A program made the translations under genes and the position numbers. A DNA stretch of 26,870 bases. Origin: URNF01 sp045638005. GTDB taxonomy: Bacteria > Bacillota > Clostridia > Oscillospirales > Acutalibacteraceae. The number at the start of each line of letters is the position of its first letter. Position 1 is the stretch's first letter. Shown here piece by piece: positions 21,989-26,870 of the stretch. Location of the stretch: contig JAZUAN010000029.1 in assembly GCA_045638005.1 (NCBI GenBank), forward strand, positions 1 to 26,870, written 5' to 3'. The notes below the pieces were generated by a model. That model saw only the letters and a list, made by a program, of their open reading frames with translations. It was not told the DNA's origin and made no database searches.

Positions 21989-22486
21989 CTAATCAATGGT
22001 ATAACTGAAATTACGAGGCAGACCCATCGAGGTCATCACCTTTTCTTCCTTTTCGCGCATATGTACGGCTTCCAAACCGCCGTTCACATGGTCGTAGCCG
22101 AGCAGATGCAGCATGGAATGGGTGGTGAGATACCCCACCTCGCGCTGCAAGCTGTGACCGAACTGCTCCGCCTGTTCAGCGGCGCGCTGTACCGAGATCA
22201 CAATATCACCGAGCATGTAGGCATCAGTGGCGGGATTTTTATCATAAACGCCGTTTTCACCCAGCGGAAAGGACAGCACGTCGGTTGCGGCGTCGATTTT
22301 ACGTTGTTTTTTGTTGATGATGCGGATCTGATCGTTATCCACGATGGAGACATCCACCTCCGCACTACCCTCAAATCCTTCCATCACCAACACCGCATGG
22401 CAACAACGGCGCATTAAAAGGCGCATACCGGTGGGGATGCGGACGGTTTTTTGCTTGTTTTCAATGTTTACCTTGATTTTTTCCAT
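21989..22486 (-). CDS. ybeY: Endoribonuclease YbeY
   Basis: 165-residue metal-dependent rRNA maturation nuclease. The catalytic zinc motif HSMLHLLGYDH is complete (His123, His127, His133). DVLSFPLGE and LGDIVIS are the family's conserved strands. The start at 22486 lies 26 bases inside the end of phoH, so its ribosome site (AAGGAAAGAGGAG) is in the phoH coding sequence and translation is probably coupled. The length is typical. It works with Era, encoded next. Confidence 0.96.
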   Translation of the reverse strand: MEKIKVNIENKQKTVRIPTGMRLLMRRCCHAVLVMEGFEGSAEVDVSIVDNDQIRIINKKQRKIDAATDVLSFPLGENGVYDKNPATDAYMLGDIVISVQRAAEQAEQFGHSLQREVGYLTTHSMLHLLGYDHVNGGLEAVHMREKEEKVMTSMGLPRNFSYTID

Positions 22487-23492
22487 TACTCCTCTTTCCT
22501 TCTTTGGTTACGGGGGTGGTTGATTTGTTTGCCTTGCTTGCCGTTTTATCGTATTTTTCATACGCGGCTATGATGCGTTGCACCAGTTCGTGGCGCACTA
22601 CATCCTTTTCGGAGAAGCGGCAGATCGCCACATCCGCCACACCATCCAGTACACGCATGGCCTCTTTGAGACCGCTACATTTGCCGTCCGGCAGGTCGAT
22701 TTGTGTGATATCGCCGGTAACCACCATCTTAGAGCGGAAACCGAGGCGGGTGAGGAACATTTTCATCTGCTCCGGGGTGGTGTTTTGCGCTTCGTCCAGG
22801 ATGATAAAACTGTCATCCAAGGTGCGTCCGCGCATATATGCCAGCGGGGCGATCTCAATGTCGCCGCGCTCCATATACTTTTGATAATTTTCGCTGCCCA
22901 GCATGTCGAAAAGCGCGTCATACAGCGGGCGGAGGTAGGGATCGATCTTCGCTTGCAGATCACCGGGCAGGAAGCCCAACTTTTCGCCTGCTTCTACCGC
23001 GGGGCGGGTCAGAATAATACGATCCACCAATTTCGCGCGGTAGGCGCTGACCGCCATTGCGACAGCGAGGTAGGTCTTGCCGGTACCGGCGGGACCGATA
23101 CCCAGTACGATGGTGTTTTTAGAAATGGCATCGACGTACCGCTTTTGTCCCAAAGTCTTGGCTTTGAGCGGCTTGCCCTTGGCGGTGACACAAATGCTGT
23201 CGGCGGTCAGTTGCGGTAACTTTTCCTCCGCGTCCTCATCCACCAGCGTGAGCACGTACCGCACGTTCTGTTCGGTGAGCTGTTCGCCCTTGGCGATCAG
23301 CTGCAAAAGCCCTTCGACGGCGCGGACGGCTTTGGATACCGCCTCCGGATCACCGGTGATCTTAAGAGCGGTGTCGCGGTTCAATATATCCACTTTGAAA
23401 TGCTGCTCTATGAGCCGCACGTTTTGATCAAAACTACCGAAAAGAGAGATCGCTTCTTCCATGCGATCAACCTGAATGATCTGTTCTATCAT
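22461..23492 (-). CDS. phoH: PhoH-family ATPase (YqfE/YbeZ-like)
   Basis: 343 residues. An N-terminal KH-like region (1-100) precedes the P-loop ATPase: Walker A GPAGTGKT (133-140), Walker B FIILDEAQN (229-237), and VTGDITQIDLP as sensor. The family is implicated with YbeY in RNA metabolism. The C-terminal 30 residues are Lys/Ser/Asn-rich and overlap the ybeY start. The ATG at 23492 follows ACGAGGAAAA. A sigma-A promoter directly upstream gives the downstream genes transcription independent of yqfCD. Confidence 0.95.
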   Translation of the reverse strand: MIEQIIQVDRMEEAISLFGSFDQNVRLIEQHFKVDILNRDTALKITGDPEAVSKAVRAVEGLLQLIAKGEQLTEQNVRYVLTLVDEDAEEKLPQLTADSICVTAKGKPLKAKTLGQKRYVDAISKNTIVLGIGPAGTGKTYLAVAMAVSAYRAKLVDRIILTRPAVEAGEKLGFLPGDLQAKIDPYLRPLYDALFDMLGSENYQKYMERGDIEIAPLAYMRGRTLDDSFIILDEAQNTTPEQMKMFLTRLGFRSKMVVTGDITQIDLPDGKCSGLKEAMRVLDGVADVAICRFSEKDVVRHELVQRIIAAYEKYDKTASKANKSTTPVTKEGKRSNGKNQGKH

Positions 23493-23525
23493 AATTTTCC
23501 TCGTATCCTTAATATTCCAATATAT

Positions 23526-23554
23526 AGTATACCAAAAAATACGCGCTTTGTCAT
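23526..23554 (-). promoter_or_regulatory. Sigma-A promoter of phoH-ybeY-era-yqzL-recO-mutS2
   Basis: On the minus strand, ATGACA (23554-23549), 17 bases, TATACT (23531-23526), in the 72-base gap after yqfD. No terminator is visible after yqfD, so read-through is also likely. Confidence 0.75.
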
Positions 23555-23564
23555 TAGTTTTTTC

Positions 23565-24761
23565 TCAATTTTTGGTAGAATTATCCGCGAATTTGAGCGG
23601 TACTTCTTTTGCAATATCTTCCTCGCACCGCAAGGTGACGGTGAGGGTGACACCGTCAGCGTTTGCAGCGGTACGGCGGTCAAGCTCTGCCGTGACCTTT
23701 ACGTTTTTCTCGGCAAGCGTATCAAGTTGCGCTTTGAGTCGTTTTTCCGCGAGTGCGGCGGCTTCGTTCTGGGTGTGCTGTATTTTAATCGCCTCTACCT
23801 GTACAAATCTGCGATCGATCAGTCCAAGCGGCAGGGTGATACTATCTGTCCGCGGCAGGCGGTGCCATGTGGTGACCGCCCAATCCCCTTGCAGTGTATC
23901 GGCGGTAAACAGCGGGATATCCCATTTCAAAAACCGAAAATACGGACGGTAAAGCACATTTTTTGTTTGCGTTTTGACTGTTTCATAAAACGGCACCGCG
24001 ACCGTCAGGGTGCGGGTGGTTTCGGCGATAATCCTAGCGCTCGCCTTGCGCAGATACAGATTGCCCGCGGCGCTTTCCACCGTGCCGCTGACCAGCAGCG
24101 TGCCGGCTGTCACGCCGTCACCGACCTTTACCGCCGCCTGCCCGCTGTAAACCTCGGTGGAAAGGATCCTGCCGTCGCGTGATGCGATCAGATTGGAAAA
24201 ATTATCGTGAAAATTCTCAATAGAGGGCTTGGGATCGCGCGCATTGACCGCTACCCGCGCTACACAGCCGGAGGGGTTGACCGACACAAACACCATTTCC
24301 TCCAAATCGGACAAAGCTTTGAGTCGCAAGGTTTGCATGTCGATATCCTGGATACGACAGCCGGGGTACACCCCTTGTGCTTCTACCGCGGCGAGGACAG
24401 CTGTCTCATCCACCGGCATTTGTGCATCCACCTGCACCACCCATATTCTGCCGGACAGGACGTACAGCAGCACCGCTGCCAGCATCAATCCTATCGGTAG
24501 ACCTATCCGTTTGCGGTAAGGGAAAAGGCGGAAGTAAAGACCGCGCTTGCGATAAATGCGCAGACGCATGCAGGCGCGCTTTGCGAGTGGGCGCAGTTGC
24601 CTGTATTCTCCTGCGGGGCAGGCAGCGAACAGCGTTTCTCCCTGTCTTTGGGTGTGGGTGATGTGCAGCGCGTTTGCTGCTGCTTCGCTCAACAGTTTTT
24701 CGGGAAAGCCCCCCTCTCCGAAAAACCAGACGTATCCTTTCACAAAATCTAATACGCGCAT
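23565..24761 (-). CDS. yqfD: Sporulation protein YqfD
   Basis: 398 residues, normal for the family. It has a cytoplasmic N-terminal domain (1-82, with GYVWFFGEGGFPEKLLSEAA), one membrane helix (86-103), then a large domain on the far side of the membrane with FVSVNPSGCVARVAV and GxxVKVGDGVTAGTLLVSG. In Bacillus yqfD is made in the mother cell under sigma-E and contributes to spore formation; its exact activity is not established. It is paired with yqfC upstream, as in other spore-formers. The ATG at 24761 follows GTGAGGGG. The gene is preceded by an unusual structured spacer. Confidence 0.95.
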   Translation of the reverse strand: MRVLDFVKGYVWFFGEGGFPEKLLSEAAANALHITHTQRQGETLFAACPAGEYRQLRPLAKRACMRLRIYRKRGLYFRLFPYRKRIGLPIGLMLAAVLLYVLSGRIWVVQVDAQMPVDETAVLAAVEAQGVYPGCRIQDIDMQTLRLKALSDLEEMVFVSVNPSGCVARVAVNARDPKPSIENFHDNFSNLIASRDGRILSTEVYSGQAAVKVGDGVTAGTLLVSGTVESAAGNLYLRKASARIIAETTRTLTVAVPFYETVKTQTKNVLYRPYFRFLKWDIPLFTADTLQGDWAVTTWHRLPRTDSITLPLGLIDRRFVQVEAIKIQHTQNEAAALAEKRLKAQLDTLAEKNVKVTAELDRRTAANADGVTLTVTLRCEEDIAKEVPLKFADNSTKN

Positions 24762-24775
24762 AGTAACCCCTCACA

Positions 24776-24844
24776 ATAGCCGAAACAATGTTTTCGCCGA
24801 AAAGACGCCGTGTGGGCGATTAGAGTTCAATTCTTTTCGGCTAT
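24776..24844 (-). repeat. Structured spacer between yqfC and yqfD
   Basis: A 10-bp perfect inverted repeat (ATAGCCGAAA at 24776-24785, TTTCGGCTAT at 24835-24844) closes the whole gap. Inside are a TTTTCG/CGAAAA hairpin (about 24791-24803) and a CGCC/GGCG hairpin (about 24806-24818), so the RNA could fold as a three-way junction. One end contains the yqfC TAG stop; the other lies just before the yqfD ribosome site. It could be a translational coupler, a stability element or a small dispersed repeat. Confidence 0.55.
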
Positions 24845-25116
24845 AAAAACGAAACGGTCACGATGTGACCGCTGACGACAGCGCTGCCGTTCATGAGACA
24901 ATTAACCGAAAGCGTTTCACCATCGAACGTAACGTCCCCCTCCACCGTGTGCAGGCGGATGCGGTCCTCGTCGTACTGTAAAATGCGGAGGCAACCCTCC
25001 ACCACAATGCGGCGGTTACCGGTAAACTCCATGCGCAGAGCGCGGCACAGCGTTCCCTCAGGCATGCGCACCGTGCGCTCCAACCGTCGGAGTAGTTGCT
25101 GTTTGCGCTTTTTCAT
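24841..25116 (-). CDS. yqfC: Sporulation protein YqfC
   Basis: 91 residues from the ATG at 25116. GTG at 25128 is in frame but sits on the AAAGGTG ribosome site. The family pattern is clear: LRRLERTVRMPEGTLCRALRMEFTGNRRIVVEGCLRILQYDEDRIRLHTVEGDVTFDGETLSVNCL. It is a small soluble protein of beta-strand type with no membrane segment. In Bacillus it is in the sigma-E regulon, next to yqfD as here. A sigma-E-like promoter candidate lies upstream. Confidence 0.94.
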   Translation of the reverse strand: MKKRKQQLLRRLERTVRMPEGTLCRALRMEFTGNRRIVVEGCLRILQYDEDRIRLHTVEGDVTFDGETLSVNCLMNGSAVVSGHIVTVSFL

Positions 25117-25143
25117 GCTGCACCACACCTTTCTTCGTCTTAT

Positions 25144-25173
25144 ATACTATGCGCGCGGCGGGCGGTACTATGA
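25144..25173 (-). promoter_or_regulatory. Candidate sigma-E promoter of yqfCD
   Basis: On the minus strand, TCATAGT (25173-25167), 15 bases, CATAGTAT (25151-25144), compared with the Bacillus sigma-E pattern of an ATA-containing -35, a 14-15 base spacer and CATACAAT. No good sigma-A promoter was seen in this gap, and yqfC is a known sigma-E target elsewhere. Confidence 0.45.
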
Positions 25174-25175
25174 CG

Positions 25176-25204
25176 GCATATTTGCGAGCGAGCGGGCATA
25201 GGAG
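25176..25204 (+). promoter_or_regulatory. Candidate sigma-E promoter of ylbJ
   Basis: GCATATT (25176-25182), a 14-base spacer, CATAGGAG (25197-25204). The -35 and the spacing fit sigma-E well; the -10 keeps CATA but not the rest. It abuts the oppositely directed yqfC candidate. Confidence 0.45.
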
Positions 25205-25249
25205 TGTAGAGATCGGTATTAAAACGAATGTCAGTGGTGTGATGGTGCT

Positions 25250-26323
25250 ATGCGACAAAAACTCGAAAAATTCATCATTGCCGTGCTTTTTGCAGTGATG
25301 GGAACGGCGATCTTTATATTTCCTGACGCGGCAGCGGCGGGCGCATCCCGTGGACTTTCCCTTTGCGGTGCGGTCATCATTCCGTCGCTGTTGCCGTTTT
25401 TGGTGTTGTCCGGCACTTTTATGCGCTGTGCGCTGTGCGATACGGTGGGCAGATGGCTTGCGCGACCGACAGCGGTGCTTTTTCGTTTGCCGGGAACCTG
25501 CGCCGCGCCGATATTGCTTTCGATGCTGGGCGGGTATCCTGTCGGTGCGGCGGCGGTGGAGCAACTGCTGAAAAGCGGACAGATAAGCGAGGCACAAGCC
25601 GCTCGCATGCTGCATTTTTGCGTCAACGCAGGCCCCGCGTTTGCGGTAAGCACTGTGGGTGCGGCACTTTTATCGGATGTGCGGTTGGGGTGGTTGCTGC
25701 TTGCCGCGCATCTGGGCGCGGCGGTGCTTATCGGTATTTTGGAGGGGCTTTGCTGTCCGCGTGTTTCTCCGAAAAATGCTGTGAGAAGGCAAGAGAGACC
25801 GCTCGCGGCGGCGTTCACCGATGCGGTCAACAGCAGTACGATTTCCCTTTTGTATATGTGCGGTTTTGTCATTCTGTTTTCGGTGGTGCTGTCCTTGCTT
25901 GACGGCGGCGGTATTGCCGCCTTGATTGAACGTGTGTGCAAAACGCCTGCGCTGCTGTCGGGGCTTTTGGAGGTGAGCAGCGGCTGCGTGGTATTGGCGG
26001 GGGAGACGGCTCCCTCCATGTTTTTGTTTGGTTTTTTCTTAGGCTTTGGCGGGCTTTCGGTGCACTGTCAGGTGCGTGCGATCTTGCAGGCACATCCCAC
26101 CGCCTTGCGACGTTTTTTTATTTTTCGTTTGCTGCACGGTACGCTTGGCGGCGGGCTTGCGGCGGTGTTATATCACAGTATTCCGTTGCCGCTGCAAACG
26201 CTGCGTCCCGGTGTGGCACAGTTGCAATTATTTACCGCTTCCCCCATGGCTTCGCTTGCGTTACTCGCCATGTGTATATGTTTTCTGCTGAACGGTGAAA
26301 AAAAGATTGCGAAAAGTCGATAA
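25250..26323 (+). CDS. ylbJ: Sporulation integral membrane protein YlbJ
   Basis: 357 residues with about eight membrane helices (near 8-28, 36-58, 78-98, 118-150, 194-218, 255-275, 290-312, 330-350). The family hallmark LLSMLGGYPVGAAAVEQLLKSGQISEAQAARMLHFCVNAGPAFAVSTVG is present and resembles nucleoside-recognition (Gate) domains, so a transport role across a forespore membrane is possible. In Bacillus ylbJ is expressed in the mother cell. The ATG at 25250 has only a weak ribosome site (GGTGTGATGGTG), and no better in-frame start exists upstream. It is slightly shorter than many homologues. It is divergent from yqfC, suggesting shared sporulation control. Confidence 0.85.
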   Translation: MRQKLEKFIIAVLFAVMGTAIFIFPDAAAAGASRGLSLCGAVIIPSLLPFLVLSGTFMRCALCDTVGRWLARPTAVLFRLPGTCAAPILLSMLGGYPVGAAAVEQLLKSGQISEAQAARMLHFCVNAGPAFAVSTVGAALLSDVRLGWLLLAAHLGAAVLIGILEGLCCPRVSPKNAVRRQERPLAAAFTDAVNSSTISLLYMCGFVILFSVVLSLLDGGGIAALIERVCKTPALLSGLLEVSSGCVVLAGETAPSMFLFGFFLGFGGLSVHCQVRAILQAHPTALRRFFIFRLLHGTLGGGLAAVLYHSIPLPLQTLRPGVAQLQLFTASPMASLALLAMCICFLLNGEKKIAKSR

Positions 26324-26335
26324 ATGTGGTATTAT
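26307..26335 (+). promoter_or_regulatory. Sigma-A promoter of the small cysteine protein
   Basis: TTGCGA (26307-26312), 17 bases, TATTAT (26330-26335). The -35 lies within the last codons of ylbJ. Confidence 0.65.
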
Positions 26336-26371
26336 TAACAATATGAAGAGTTTTGAAAGGGGGAACCTGAA

Positions 26372-26587
26372 ATGAAACGGCGTTTATACGGCAACAACAT
26401 CCCGCCATGCTGTGAATACTGTGCGCGTGCGCGGCGCAGCGCGGACAACCGCACCATGCTGTGCATCAAAAGAGGCATTGTGCCGCTTTACCACCATTGT
26501 CGCCGTTTTCGGTATGACCCCTTAAAACGCGTGCCGGTGCGCCAGCCGTCCCTCGCCGCGTACAGCGAAGAGGATTTCCGTTTGTGA
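26372..26587 (+). CDS. Small cysteine-rich conserved hypothetical protein
   Basis: 71 residues. IPPCCEYCARARRSADNRTMLCIKRGIVPLYHHCRRFRYDPLKRVP has cysteines at 13, 14, 17, 31 and 43 arranged like a small zinc-binding fold (C-x2-C, C, C). The pattern P-x-CEYC ... LC-x3-GIV ... CRRF-x-YDPLKR-x-P is one I recognise as recurring in small clostridial proteins without a known function. The protein is strongly basic, so nucleic-acid contact is possible. AAAGGGGG lies before the ATG, and the gene has its own sigma-A promoter. Confidence 0.85.
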   Translation: MKRRLYGNNIPPCCEYCARARRSADNRTMLCIKRGIVPLYHHCRRFRYDPLKRVPVRQPSLAAYSEEDFRL

Positions 26588-26602
26588 TTTTAAAATTCGG
26601 TA

Positions 26603-26644
26603 TTGACAAAACGATGCGGGTGTGTTAAGATATCACTCGCATCG
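26603..26644 (+). promoter_or_regulatory. tRNA-Gly promoter with an inverted repeat across it
   Basis: TTGACA (26603-26608), 17 bases, TAAGAT (26626-26631), a strong sigma-A promoter with a predicted start near 26638. An 11-bp inverted repeat with one G/T-type mismatch (CGATGCGGGTG at 26612-26622, CACTCGCATCG at 26634-26644) brackets the -10 symmetrically, an operator-like arrangement that is unusual for a tRNA gene. Confidence 0.75.
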
Positions 26645-26651
26645 AAAATAT

Positions 26652-26727
26652 GCGGCTTTAGCTCATCTGGTAGAGCGCCACCTTGCCAAGGTGGAGGTAG
26701 CGAGTTCGAGCCTCGTAAGCCGCTCCA
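26652..26727 (+). tRNA. tRNA-Gly (anticodon GCC)
   Basis: 76 bases with encoded CCA. The acceptor GCGGCTT pairs with AAGCCGC; the D arm is GCTC-ATCTGGTA-GAGC; the anticodon stem CCACC/GGTGG encloses TTGCCAA, giving anticodon GCC for glycine; the T arm GCGAG-TTCGAGC-CTCGT contains the conserved TTCGA. The discriminator base is T, as expected for glycine tRNA in bacteria. It is a single-gene transcript with its own promoter and terminator. Confidence 0.97.
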
Positions 26728-26730
26728 AAG

Positions 26731-26759
26731 AAGCAAGTCGAGAGACTTGCTTTTTTTCT
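26731..26759 (+). terminator. Intrinsic terminator after tRNA-Gly
   Basis: AAGCAAGTC (26731-26739), loop GAGA, GACTTGCTT (26744-26752), continuing as a T-run (TTTTTTTCTT). Confidence 0.92.
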
Positions 26760-26775
26760 TTAAAGGAGGATCTTT

Positions 26776-26870
26776 ATGACACGAGAACACTTTTTTGGTC
26801 ATGCAAAATGGGTGGGCGCTTCCGATAGAACGGCGCACACGTTTTCGGTGATTCGCGGCAGATTTCATGT
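26776..26870 (+). CDS. Start of a probable glycoside hydrolase (cut by the window end)
   Basis: An ATG at 26776 preceded by AAAGGAGG opens a frame that runs to the window edge (about 31 residues). The start MTREHFFGHAKWVGASDRTAHTFSVIRGRFHV resembles the N-terminal module of alpha-L-rhamnosidase-type (GH78-like) enzymes, where an AKWIG-type motif precedes an FRxxF strand. Only the first residues are visible, so this is a pattern-based guess. There is no signal peptide, which suggests a cytosolic enzyme. Confidence 0.5.
   Translation, partial: MTREHFFGHAKWVGASDRTAHTFSVIRGRFH

Noticed and set aside
25231..26019. 262-codon open frame antisense to ylbJ
   Set aside because: Ser/Thr/Pro/Ala-rich shadow; the opposite strand carries clear membrane helices and the YlbJ signature.
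26652..26870. Integrated element using the tRNA-Gly 3' end as attachment site
   Set aside because: The tRNA is followed by its own terminator and a gene with a normal ribosome site; no integrase or repeated tRNA end is visible before the window ends.

Overview
The window looks like chromosome of a spore-forming, gut-type member of the Clostridia (Oscillospiraceae/Ruminococcaceae-like). The reasons are the gene order yqfC-yqfD-phoH-ybeY-era-yqzL-recO-mutS2, the sporulation genes yqfC, yqfD and ylbJ, strong AGGAGG-type ribosome sites, sigma-A promoters with 17-bp spacers, and a moderately GC-rich core. This assignment is inferred from gene content, not from a marker-gene comparison.

Layout. 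(1) Positions 1-1620 are clearly more AT-rich than the rest and hold a membrane-anchored XRE regulator and a PAP2-type membrane protein, followed by hairpins; this may be acquired DNA. (2) 1644-2925, minus strand: a small C-terminally anchored protein followed by a secreted or anchored PrcB-like protein. A terminator-like hairpin overlaps the ribosome site of the second gene. (3) 2926-3302 has no gene. It holds divergent promoters and a cluster of DnaA-box-like words. (4) 3303-7920, plus strand: archaeal/eukaryotic-type proS, then a tightly packed set of one cytosolic cyclophilin, a cysteine-rich YkgJ-like protein and two lipoprotein cyclophilins. (5) 7973-11551: an alpha/beta hydrolase, a membrane-tethered MurF-like ligase and Ddl, a peptidoglycan-precursor cluster. 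(6) 11646-12929: a SulP transporter. (7) 12975-16829, minus: secA then ychF. (8) 17002-17701, plus: a DUF2975 membrane protein and a YozG-like XRE regulator. (9) 17741-25116, minus: the conserved yqfC-to-mutS2 block covering sporulation, ribosome and rRNA maturation, and recombination. (10) 25250-26323, plus: ylbJ, divergent from yqfC, with sigma-E-like promoter candidates on both sides. (11) 26372-26870: a small cysteine protein, tRNA-Gly(GCC), and the start of a probable glycoside hydrolase.

Most of the window is ordinary core genome. No CRISPR array, phage, transposase or known defence system was seen. The points most worth a second look are: the translationally coupled cyclophilin/cysteine-cluster operon with near-identical blocks between paralogues; the terminator-like hairpin over a ribosome site at 2604-2649; the DnaA-box-like cluster at 3039-3115; the structured spacer between yqfC and yqfD; the inverted repeat over the tRNA promoter; and the PAP2 protein lacking two signature residues.
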